13,036 nucleotides of DNA from JBBTIS01 sp038059855 (GCA_964357255.1 CAYHKQ010000066.1:1-13036), one strand, 5' to 3'. Counted from the first letter of the stretch, positions 7,076 through 12,831 are shown. Notes: generated from the sequence alone by a model not told the origin. Translations and numbers: made by a program.

Positions 7076-7525
7076 ATGACAAGTTGGATTTGGATTGCGG
7101 CCGGAGTGGGCTTGATTGGGATTGAGTTGGCGGCTCCGAGCTATCTTTTTTTCTTGTCTTTGGGTTTGGCAGCGGTGGCCGCCGGGATTGCGCAACTTGC
7201 GGGGATTACGGCCGGTTGGCAGGGGAGCGCCATGGTTTTTGTGCTGGCCAGCCTGGCATCTTTGATTCCGCTTTGGAAGATGGGCCAGCGGTTGCGTGAG
7301 AAAGGATATGTCCCTTCCAATGTGGACGCATTGATTGGCCAGGAGGGAAAAGTTTTAGGCGTGCTCGGCTCCACGGACTCGCCCACAGGGTATCTTGTTC
7401 AAATCGGCCGTGAGCAATGGAGCGCGCGGCTTGCTGACGTTAAGGTTAAGATAGTCATGGGCTCCGCCGTTCGTGTTTTAAGAGTGGATGGAGTAACATT
7501 AATTGTAGAGAAGGGGGAAGTGTAA
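7076..7525 (+). CDS. NfeD-like membrane protein (short form)
   Basis: 149 residues. Hydrophobic segments at about 3-45 and 50-68 (a helical hairpin region, then VFVLASLASLIPLW) are followed by a soluble C-terminal domain (about 80-149) with the NfeD OB-fold pattern: ALIGQEGKVLG, then WSARLADVKVKIVMGSAVRVLRVDGVTLIVE. Preceded by AAGGA at a good distance. Short NfeD proteins sit with, and are thought to bind, SPFH/stomatin partners in membrane microdomains. Here the stop codon is 2 nt from the SPFH start, the classic arrangement. Confidence 0.9.
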   Translation: MTSWIWIAAGVGLIGIELAAPSYLFFLSLGLAAVAAGIAQLAGITAGWQGSAMVFVLASLASLIPLWKMGQRLREKGYVPSNVDALIGQEGKVLGVLGSTDSPTGYLVQIGREQWSARLADVKVKIVMGSAVRVLRVDGVTLIVEKGEV

Positions 7526-7527
7526 AT

Positions 7528-8442
7528 ATGTTTCCTGTTTATGCCGCTTTAGTTGCCGTTGTCGTGGTGTATATTCGCTATTCGCTCAGAATTGTAGAAC
7601 AGCACGAAAGGGGGCTTGTGCAGACTTTCGGTCAGTATTCGCGCACTGTCAACCCAGGCCTGAGCCTGATTTTTCCGCCTTTTCAGACCATGCGTTTCGT
7701 AGACGTCAGGGAGCAGGTGCTCGACGTGCCACCTCAAGAGGTGATTACCAAGGATAACGCGGCTGTGACCGTGGATGCGGTGATTTATTTTCAAGTCACC
7801 GATCCTTTTAAGGTGGTCTATAACATTTCTAACTTCGTGCTTGCCATTACCAAGCTGGCCCAGACTAATCTTCGAAACATTATCGGTGAAATGGAGCTCG
7901 ATCATGTGCTCACCTCTCGCGAACATATCAATAAGCAACTCCGCCAGGCGCTCGATGAGGCGTCGGACAAGTGGGGAGTGCGCGCTAATCGCGTGGAAAT
8001 TCAGAAAGTCGAACCCCCGCGCGATATTACGGATTCTATGAGCAAGCAGATGAAGGCCGAGCGAGAAAAACGCGCCGCCATTTTGGACGCGGAAGGCGCC
8101 AAGCAGGCTTTCATTTTGAAAGGGGAGGGAGAGCGGCAGTCAGCGATCTTAAAGGCTGAGGGCCAGAAGCAATCCGCAATTCTCCAAGCTGAGGGCCAGG
8201 CCCAGGCCATGATGAAAGTGGCGGATGCGGAGAAATATCAGACTGAAATCGTGTTTACGGCTATTCACAACGGCAAGCCTACGAATGACTTGATTGCCAT
8301 CAAATATTTGGAAACTTTGGCAAAAATGGCCCAGGGTCAGGCCACCAAAATTTTTATGCCCGTGGAGTCAACGAGCCTTCTAGGTTCCCTGGCCGGAGTC
8401 AAAGAACTTTTCGTGGATCAGGCTAAAGCCAAGAATAACTGA
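7528..8442 (+). CDS. SPFH/band-7 (stomatin/paraslipin-like) membrane protein
   Basis: 304 residues. An N-terminal membrane segment (2-18) is followed by the band-7 domain (about 22-180), with the family landmarks IVEQHERGLVQTFG, NPGLSLIFPPFQ, DVREQVLDVPPQEVITKDN, TNLRNIIGEMELD and WGVRANRVEIQKVEPP. Then comes an Ala/Glu-rich coiled coil with four near-identical 11-residue units, ILDAEGAKQAF, ILKGEGERQSA, ILKAEGQKQSA and ILQAEGQAQAM (185-228), and a short C-terminal tail ending in polar residues. Such proteins oligomerise into membrane-associated rings or cages and influence membrane proteases and domain organisation. AGGGGGAAG just upstream is a strong ribosome-binding site. Pairing with NfeD supports the assignment; the QmcA/paraslipin subgroup is likely but not proven. 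Confidence 0.95.
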   Translation: MFPVYAALVAVVVVYIRYSLRIVEQHERGLVQTFGQYSRTVNPGLSLIFPPFQTMRFVDVREQVLDVPPQEVITKDNAAVTVDAVIYFQVTDPFKVVYNISNFVLAITKLAQTNLRNIIGEMELDHVLTSREHINKQLRQALDEASDKWGVRANRVEIQKVEPPRDITDSMSKQMKAEREKRAAILDAEGAKQAFILKGEGERQSAILKAEGQKQSAILQAEGQAQAMMKVADAEKYQTEIVFTAIHNGKPTNDLIAIKYLETLAKMAQGQATKIFMPVESTSLLGSLAGVKELFVDQAKAKNN

Positions 8443-8477
8443 GGCCGCGACTTTTTTTTCCTTGCGGGGAGCAGGCA

Positions 8478-8520
8478 GTCCCGCGCAATAGGCGCGGGAC
8501 AGGGCGAGGGGTCCCTTTTT
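8478..8520 (+). terminator. Hairpin pair with T-run between the SPFH gene and the unknown gene (terminator or attenuator)
   Basis: Hairpin A is a perfect 9-bp stem, GTCCCGCGC (8478-8486) / GCGCGGGAC (8492-8500), with loop AATAG. Hairpin B uses GGGAC (8496-8500) with GTCCC (8511-8515), directly followed by T5 (8516-8520). The two share 8496-8500 and cannot form together. The run of T ends 7 nt before the ATG at 8528. Either this is a simple terminator or the leader can switch between two folds; the sequence alone does not decide. Confidence 0.5.
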
Positions 8521-8527
8521 CTGAGCG

Positions 8528-9340
8528 ATGAGCGAAATCTCGCAACTTTACTGCGTTCTTTTGGCCGAGCCGGAGCATCTTAGACTCCCTGAGCTTTCCA
8601 GCGCCCTTGCCGCGTTTAAAAAAATTCGGCTTCATGAAGCGGCCCGTTTGGCCAGAAGCGCATGGGGCTTTGCGGGGGAAGATTTGCCGCAGAGTCAGGC
8701 GCGGGAGTTGTGTTTGCGGCTCAAAGAGGCCGGCCTCGAAGGCCTAGTTCTCTCTAAAACATCGGTTGTAGAGCTTGCGCAAGCCGTTGGCATGGTCCAG
8801 GCGGAATTGGCTCACGAGGGAATTTGGGCTATTTTTAAGTCAGGAGAAAAAAGCCTAATTCCCTGGGGCCGGCTTGTCCTGATCGCGGCCGCTGGTTTTG
8901 AGACAATAACGCAAACATCGAAAAAAATTGAACAAGGCCTCAGCATCGCTCAGAAGGCGGCCAACATCGGCTTTATGATGGCAACGGGACTCCCCATCCC
9001 TATTGCCGGAAAAAAGCAGGAGGCGACGCATACGGAGCGCCGCACTGAAATCATGTTTTATCTTGATCTTTATGAGTCGCCGCCGCTTAAACATTGGCGT
9101 ATTGACGCGCAAGATTTCAATTATTCCTGCCTTAAGGAACGCAAAGCCTATAATGTGTTCATGAATTTTCGGACCTTAACGTCCATGCTGGCGCGCCAAG
9201 CGCCCCAAGCCCTAAAAAACACAGGGGCTCGCCTATTGGCCCAAGGGGAGAATCTGACCAGCGCAGGTTACGCCGCCTTCTCCGATCTGGACAAAGAAAG
9301 CCGTTGGCTACTGACTGCAAAATTAAAGGGGACGTTTTAA
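8528..9340 (+). CDS. Protein of unknown function, 270 residues
   Basis: I do not recognise the family. Residues about 5-75 show an alternating strand/helix pattern (QLYCVLLAEPE, then ALAAFKKIRLHEAARLARSAWG, then LPQSQARELCLRLKEAGLEG) that resembles the compact alpha/beta fold of ribosomal L7/L12 C-terminal or ClpS-type domains; this is inference from pattern only. Residues about 112-160 contain a moderately hydrophobic stretch (LVLIAAAGFETITQ and NIGFMMATGLPIPIAG) that could associate with a membrane. The last 100 residues look globular (IMFYLDLYESPPLKHWRIDA and onward), with no signal peptide and no catalytic motif I can name. Base composition matches the upstream housekeeping genes. The ATG at 8528 lacks a convincing Shine-Dalgarno and follows a hairpin and T-run, so expression may be conditional. 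It is oriented with the NfeD-SPFH pair. Confidence 0.75.
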   Translation: MSEISQLYCVLLAEPEHLRLPELSSALAAFKKIRLHEAARLARSAWGFAGEDLPQSQARELCLRLKEAGLEGLVLSKTSVVELAQAVGMVQAELAHEGIWAIFKSGEKSLIPWGRLVLIAAAGFETITQTSKKIEQGLSIAQKAANIGFMMATGLPIPIAGKKQEATHTERRTEIMFYLDLYESPPLKHWRIDAQDFNYSCLKERKAYNVFMNFRTLTSMLARQAPQALKNTGARLLAQGENLTSAGYAAFSDLDKESRWLLTAKLKGTF

Positions 9341-9344
9341 ACTA
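9332..9344 (+). other. Candidate intron-binding sites IBS2 and IBS1 in the 5' exon
   Basis: ACGTTT (9332-9337) and TAAACTA (9338-9344) abut each other and the proposed intron start at 9345. They are complementary over all 13 bases to two separate segments about 190 and 220 nt into the element. The site spans the last codons and stop of the unknown gene, so insertion there left its coding sequence intact. Confidence 0.5.
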
Positions 9345-9600
9345 GCGTGTCCAGAAAAGGTGATCAGGAACAGGAGGCGTAAGTCCTTCTATGGTAAAAC
9401 TGGAAAGCCGCATAGCATCCATGACAGGGCAAGGAGCGATCCAACCCTTGAAGCTCATGGAAAATCCTTCTTCTAAGGAAGGTGAGCGAAGATGCGGGTA
9501 ATAACGGAAAGTAATGGCACAGGTAGCCTCGACAAACGTTCAATCCCAGTGGCCGAGCTGCTTAGTTTACAGCGAAGGCAACACTCCTGACGCCCTATTT
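9345..9600 (+). mobile_element. Group II intron remnant: 5' end and domain I, no reverse transcriptase or domain V (3' limit uncertain)
   Basis: The stretch starts GCGTG, one base from the group II 5' consensus GUGYG, 4 nt after the stop codon of the preceding gene. It folds into a branched structure: CCGCAT (9408-9413) pairs with ATGCGG (9492-9497) and encloses two hairpins, CCATGA/TCATGG (9419-9424/9455-9460, inner CAAGG/CCTTG) and CCTTC/GAAGG (9466-9470/9478-9482). Further on, GCTG/CAGC (9557-9560/9570-9573) presents a 9-nt loop CTTAGTTTA. Within it TAGTTTA (9563-9569) is the perfect complement of TAAACTA (9338-9344), the 7 bases just before the proposed splice site (EBS1/IBS1). AAACGT (9534-9539) is the perfect complement of ACGTTT (9332-9337), directly upstream (EBS2/IBS2). 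The distances fit domain I. No maturase and no 34-nt domain V follow, so the element is incomplete. Confidence 0.6.
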
Positions 9601-9601
9601 C

Positions 9602-9675
9602 CAGAATGAACTTCTTAACTAAGCGCCATTCTATGGTGTCCCCCGAACTCGCCCCGAACTCTTTCCCCCGAACTC
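9602..9675. repeat. Hairpin plus three direct copies of CCCCGAACTC
   Basis: CCAGAATG (from 9601) and CATTCT-AT-GG (9627-9636) form an imperfect stem. It is followed by three exact copies of CCCCGAACTC at 9641-9650, 9652-9661 and 9666-9675 (GAGTTCGGGG on the minus strand). The minus-strand reading GGGGGACACCAT next to a palindrome resembles REP-type elements associated with IS200-like (RAYT) transposases; that link is a recollection of pattern, not demonstrated. It lies in the 3' flank of the minus-strand gene and at the ragged end of the intron remnant. Confidence 0.4.
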
Positions 9676-9680
9676 TTAAG

Positions 9681-10223
9681 CTACTTTCGTCGGCCTCCGC
9701 CCTTAGGTTCCTTACGGGATTCTTGCCCCATGTGTTCATGGGACTGCCCGATGGACTGTCTTTCCGTGCGTTGATGCTCGCGGAGCGCCTGGCGCTCTTC
9801 CTTCTGGTGGCCTTTGAGGGTTTGATTTTCTGCCTGATGCTCTTTGCGGTGCTCCTTGTGAAAGGCCTGGCGTCTTTCCTTTTGCTGATCGTTGAAAGTT
9901 CGTTTTCCCTCTTTCTGTTTTTGGTTAAATTCCTGGCGTAATATCTTCTGCTCCTCGGGCGATTTTCCTTCCAGGCTCTTTCTGAAAGCCTCGCGCTCCT
10001 CCCTCATTTTCTGCTCAAAAGCTACGCGCTCGTTCTTCATCTGCCCATTGAAGGCCTTCTCCTCCATACCCTGAGCCTGTTGAGCTTGAGAATCGGCAGG
10101 CGCAGTTGGCGTCGCCGGTGATGCGCCTTGGGCTTCTTTATTAGCCTCCTCGGCAGTGACGAACAAAGGCATGAGAAAAATCCAGGCCAACAATAGGCCA
10201 CAACGACAGAGCTTCTTTACCAT
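9681..10223 (-). CDS. Secreted, highly charged repetitive protein of unknown function
   Basis: 180 residues from the ATG at 10223, which follows GGGGAGG at good spacing. An in-frame ATG at 10238 would place that ribosome-binding site inside the gene. Residues 1-25 form a Sec signal peptide (MVKKL, hydrophobic core LLLAWIFLMPLFV, cleavage likely after VTA). An Ala/Pro/Gln-rich linker of about 30 residues follows. The rest is almost entirely Glu, Lys, Arg, Gln and His, with a recurring aromatic every 10-15 residues (RVAFEQKM, REAFRKSL, KRTFNDQQ, RQAFHKEH), suggesting long amphipathic helices or a coiled coil. The C terminus is basic (RKEPKGGGRRK). It resembles periplasmic chaperone- or metal-buffer-like helical proteins only in composition. 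It stands alone on the minus strand between repeat-rich regions. Codon phase, signal peptide and ribosome-binding site support it as real. Confidence 0.75.
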   Translation of the reverse strand: MVKKLCRCGLLLAWIFLMPLFVTAEEANKEAQGASPATPTAPADSQAQQAQGMEEKAFNGQMKNERVAFEQKMREEREAFRKSLEGKSPEEQKILRQEFNQKQKEGKRTFNDQQKERRQAFHKEHRKEHQAENQTLKGHQKEERQALREHQRTERQSIGQSHEHMGQESRKEPKGGGRRK

Positions 10224-10319
10224 CATGCACCTCCCCATTACTTTTTTTGAAAACTTTAAGAACTAGCCTCAAAAAATATTCCTTTTAATCTTAGCCCCAA
10301 AGAAGCGCGGGTTCAAGAG

Positions 10320-10343
10320 CATAAACAGTTTAAACTGTTTATG
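10320..10343. promoter_or_regulatory. Perfect 24-bp palindrome, candidate operator or recombination/partition site
   Basis: The half-site CATAAACAGTTT is followed immediately by its exact reverse complement, with no spacer. It is flanked about 20 nt to the left by TAGCCCC (10292-10298) and 4 nt to the right by GGGGCTA (10348-10354), so a larger cruciform is possible. It lies about 95 bp upstream of the minus-strand secreted-protein gene. No strong promoter is apparent beside it. Confidence 0.5.
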
Positions 10344-10477
10344 GACAGGGGCTACGTGAGTGTAAGGATCGAATTAATCAGTATAAGCAGTTCAAAAAAC
10401 AAATTGACGCTATCCTGGAGCATGCCTTGTCAAATGCTCCGTGGATTGCGCTAAATACCAAGAGGATACGATCATGA
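10334..10477 (+). pseudogene. Possible remnant of a protein-coding gene (C-terminal piece)
   Basis: One forward frame stays open from just after a stop at 10331-10333 to a TGA at 10475-10477. It reads like ordinary protein at its end (KQFKKQIDAILEHALSNAPW then IALNTKRIRS) but has no ATG or GTG near its beginning. I do not recognise the family. It is bracketed by the imperfect GGGGCTAC repeats. It may be a decayed gene tail or chance. Confidence 0.2.
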
Positions 10478-10537
10478 AAATATAAATTTCAAGTGAGGGG
10501 CGGGGCTACTTGTGGGTAATAGCAAGGATCTGTGGGG

Positions 10538-10561
10538 GGAGGGGTGGGCGACTGCCCCTCC
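10538..10561. repeat. G-rich hairpin
   Basis: GGAGGGG (10538-10544) and CCCCTCC (10555-10561) form a perfect 7-bp stem with loop TGGGCGACTG, preceded by further G residues. No T-run follows on either strand, so it is not a standard terminator. It may be a REP-like element. Confidence 0.35.
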
Positions 10562-10787
10562 TACCCGACCCGGAATTTTTCCTGGAAAGGAATTAACCGA
10601 TGAAAACTGGAAAGGTTTTGGGCGGCGGCTACAGGGAAGTCAAGCGGAAAATTTATAGTGCGTATTTCACTCAAACTTGCGACCTGTTTCAGGGGGAAAC
10701 TCCACAGCACTAGCAGGGGGGTGCTTACGGAGGCGGAGGTTCTTTCCTGGGCGGCCCCCCATACGTCGGTTCTAAAACGGTGAAAAT

Positions 10788-10816
10788 TTGACATAAAATC
10801 TGTATTTGCATACGAT
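10788..10816 (+). promoter_or_regulatory. Sigma70-type promoter of the restriction-modification cassette
   Basis: TTGACA (10788-10793), a 17-nt spacer and TACGAT (10811-10816). Transcription should begin near 10823, about 20 nt before the ATG of the helix-turn-helix gene. A small dyad CATA-CGA-TATG (10809-10819) covers the -10 box and is a candidate autoregulatory operator for that protein. Spacing and strength are convincing; the operator is inference. Confidence 0.6.
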
Positions 10817-10842
10817 ATGTCTAAGGTTGACCAAACTTGGAT

Positions 10843-11085
10843 ATGAAAAACTTAAAAGCCTTTTTAACGGTGCGGGAGGCGGCCGAGGTTCTTGGCGTTT
10901 CATCTAAGACCCTTAGGAGGTGGGATACGGCTAGAAAGCTGACTCCAACAAGGCATCCTATGAATGGCTACCGGCTATACGACAGGCAGGAGTTGTTGTC
11001 ATTGCTGAACCGACTCAATTTTTCCTTGAAAAAGTCAGATAGGAGAAGAAATAATGAGCACAAAATTGCTTCAAAAACCAGCTGA
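10843..11085 (+). CDS. MerR-like helix-turn-helix DNA-binding protein, putative controller of the R-M cassette
   Basis: 80 residues. LTVREAAEVLGVSSKTLRRW (8-27) is a MerR/excisionase-type helix-turn-helix, followed by the wing region TPTRHPMNGYRLYDRQELLS (34-53), the usual 'RxxxGYRxY' signature. No effector-binding or long dimerisation domain follows, only a basic tail. This resembles the short HTH proteins placed ahead of Type II restriction-modification genes, as well as IS607-type and BldC-like small MerR proteins. It overlaps the methyltransferase gene by 32 nt, so the two are co-transcribed. A role timing expression of the methyltransferase and nuclease is inferred from position. The start could be the TTG at 10837, two codons earlier. 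Confidence 0.8.
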   Translation: MKNLKAFLTVREAAEVLGVSSKTLRRWDTARKLTPTRHPMNGYRLYDRQELLSLLNRLNFSLKKSDRRRNNEHKIASKTS

Positions 11086-12013
11086 TAAAATTTATGAGTT
11101 GAAGAAGACGAAAGCCTTGGTCGTTAAGGATGCGACTTCGGTTCAGGAAAAATTGGATATTGGCTATCAGCGAACATGCCAATGTAGACCCAATAACCTT
11201 AATTGCATGACTGCCAAGGAATGGATTAAAAGCCAGCTTGGCGTGTGGAAGTTTGGCTACGAAAGCCGTGACATTAGGGATAAAACTCTCCATCCAGCTA
11301 CTTTTCCTATTTCTTTGGCAAAGAAATGTATCGAGTTATTTACCCACAAAGGCGAGCTCGTTTTAGATCCTTTTTCTGGATCGGGTACGACTCTTGTGGC
11401 AGCCAGGGATTTGGATCGCAATGCTGTTGGTTTTGACTTGCAGGAGAAATACGTTGAATTGACAAAAACCCGCCTTAATGCAGGCGACCTATTTAATACT
11501 TCGAAACAAACTCCTGTCTGCGATGACGCCAGGAGCATCGCAAAGTATCTTGTTCCAGAAACGGCCGGCCTTATTTTTACGTCGCCGCCTTATGCCAACC
11601 TTCTCAATAGAAACCGCCTCAATAAAAGCCGTCGGGGTGAAGAACGAAAAAACGATCAGTACTTAAAGGTGGAGCAATATAGTCAAGACTCTAGAGATTT
11701 GGGAACGTTGGCACTTGATGAATATGCTGAACAAATGGGACTGATTTACAAAGACCTTCTTCCCTTACTTCGTCCTAAGGGCCACTGCGTTATCAATGTG
11801 CCTGATATGTGGTGGGAAAATAAAAGGATTACTATTCACATCGCCGTTACAGAAGCCCTGCGGAAGGTTGGTTACGAGCTACGAAACATTATTATTTGGG
11901 ACAGAACAAATATCGTGAACAATATCGGTATTTTTGGCTGGCCCTCCAACTACATTACGATGGGCGTTACCTTTGAGTACCTCCTAGATTTTTGGAGACC
12001 TCCTACGCAATAA
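11054..12013 (+). CDS. DNA (cytosine-N4-type) methyltransferase of a Type II R-M system
   Basis: 319 residues. AdoMet-binding motif X/I is clear: HPATFPISLAKKCIELF (80-96), then LVLDPFSGSGTTLVAARDL (102-120). The catalytic motif IV is SPPY (177-180), the form typical of N4-cytosine enzymes, followed by LLPLLRPKGHCVINVPD, a motif V/VI-like region. Motif order X-I-IV without a large insertion is the gamma-like arrangement, not the usual beta order. The candidate target-recognition region is therefore the C-terminal part or the Arg/Lys-rich segment 186-200. A Cys cluster (TCQCRPNNLNC, 41-51) near the N terminus is noteworthy. The ATG follows AGGAG by 8 nt, inside the end of the HTH gene. It should modify the site cut by the nuclease downstream. 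Confidence 0.9.
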   Translation: MSTKLLQKPADKIYELKKTKALVVKDATSVQEKLDIGYQRTCQCRPNNLNCMTAKEWIKSQLGVWKFGYESRDIRDKTLHPATFPISLAKKCIELFTHKGELVLDPFSGSGTTLVAARDLDRNAVGFDLQEKYVELTKTRLNAGDLFNTSKQTPVCDDARSIAKYLVPETAGLIFTSPPYANLLNRNRLNKSRRGEERKNDQYLKVEQYSQDSRDLGTLALDEYAEQMGLIYKDLLPLLRPKGHCVINVPDMWWENKRITIHIAVTEALRKVGYELRNIIIWDRTNIVNNIGIFGWPSNYITMGVTFEYLLDFWRPPTQ

Positions 12014-12042
12014 TTACCCCGCAAGAATATTTCACCAAAGCT

Positions 12043-12831
12043 ATGGCCAATCTTTTTTCCAAGGAAGATTTAATCCAAAAACTCAAAGAAATTGGGGAAA
12101 TGGGCTGGATTAAGAATGTCAGACCCAGGAATGCCGGCGGTGTTGGGAATACCCTAGAAGACCTGCTTGGCATTGAAGAAAATAATCTGCCCATTCCCAA
12201 TGCTGCCGAATGGGAGCTTAAGTGCCAAAGGATTGAGACCTCGTCGCTTACCACCCTCTTTCACATTGAGCCATCGCCCCGGGCGCTAAAATTCGTTCCC
12301 AATATTTTACTTCCTAAATATGGTTGGCCGCATGATTCGGCAGGCAAAAAACATCCGGCCAACGAAATGAGTTTTAGGCAAACCATTCATGGTCAGTCGA
12401 GAAGCGATCGTGGCTTCATGGTCGTTGTCGACCGCAAGGAAAGCAAAATACTGATTTCTTTTGATGCCAAATCGGTGGCCGATAGGCATTCGGTGTGGCT
12501 AGGGAAAGTAGAAAAAAGAGTCGGTCTTGGGGAGATCAGCCCCCAACCTTATTGGGGATTTGATGATTTGTTTCATAAAGCAGGAACAAAGCTCCTGAAC
12601 TGTTTTTATGTCCAAGCCAGGGTAAAAAAGGAGCGTAGAACTGAATATTTTCTATACGAGAAAGTTCTTATGCTTCAAAAATTTGGTCTTGAAAAATTTT
12701 TAGTCGCTATAGAAACCGGTGCTGTGCTGGTAGATTTTGATGCCCGAACGGGCCATAATCACGGCACGAAATTTAGGCTGAGGCAAGACAAATTGTCTGA
12801 TTTGTATGAGCAAGTTACGATTATCAAATAA
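12043..12831 (+). CDS. MvaI/BcnI-family Type II restriction endonuclease
   Basis: 262 residues from the ATG at 12043. A TTG at 11992 would add 17 residues that overlap the methyltransferase and look non-conserved. The N-terminal GWIKNVRPRNAGGVGNTLED then LLGIEENNL matches the MvaI/BcnI opening (GNTGIGKTFEDLL-like), and WELKCQR (57-63) supplies the catalytic E-x-K of this MutH-related fold. The C-terminal RTGHNHGTKFRLRQDKL resembles the HDHGTAFRI region of MvaI. The family cuts CCNGG-type sites (MvaI CC/WGG, BcnI CC/SGG); which one applies here cannot be read from the sequence. It lies 29 nt after the methyltransferase stop with only a weak ribosome-binding site, consistent with lower nuclease translation. 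Confidence 0.9.
   Translation: MANLFSKEDLIQKLKEIGEMGWIKNVRPRNAGGVGNTLEDLLGIEENNLPIPNAAEWELKCQRIETSSLTTLFHIEPSPRALKFVPNILLPKYGWPHDSAGKKHPANEMSFRQTIHGQSRSDRGFMVVVDRKESKILISFDAKSVADRHSVWLGKVEKRVGLGEISPQPYWGFDDLFHKAGTKLLNCFYVQARVKKERRTEYFLYEKVLMLQKFGLEKFLVAIETGAVLVDFDARTGHNHGTKFRLRQDKLSDLYEQVTIIK

Larger units (their letters stand above)
10239..10787. other. Long intergenic region with palindromes and repeats, mostly non-coding
   Basis: About 550 bp separate the secreted-protein gene from the restriction-modification promoter. It holds a 24-bp palindrome, flanking TAGCCCC/GGGGCTA arms, two imperfect GGGGCTAC-N-GGATC direct repeats (10348-10370 and 10502-10530), a 7-bp hairpin GGAGCAT/ATGCTCC (10417-10423/10434-10440), a G-rich hairpin (10538-10561) and a possible gene remnant. 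A 77-codon minus-strand frame (10561-10794) has no recognisable similarity or ribosome-binding site and overlaps the promoter, so I do not call it. Confidence 0.6.

Noticed and set aside
9473..9739. 88-codon minus-strand frame spanning the intron remnant and repeat
   Set aside because: It overlaps the structured RNA region and the end of the secreted-protein gene in another frame; no coding signals.
10400..10445. Hairpin GGAGCAT/ATGCTCC as intron domain V
   Set aside because: It lacks the domain V AGC catalytic triad, bulge and GNRA-type loop, and the loop is 10 nt, so it cannot supply the missing intron part.
10561..10794. 77-codon minus-strand frame in the intergenic region
   Set aside because: No family recognised and no Shine-Dalgarno; it overlaps the promoter of the R-M unit. 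Could be real in principle but unsupported.
10817..10846. Nine-codon leader peptide (MSKVDQTWI) overlapping the HTH start as ATGA
   Set aside because: The predicted transcription start (about 10823) is downstream of its ATG, so it would not be in the message.
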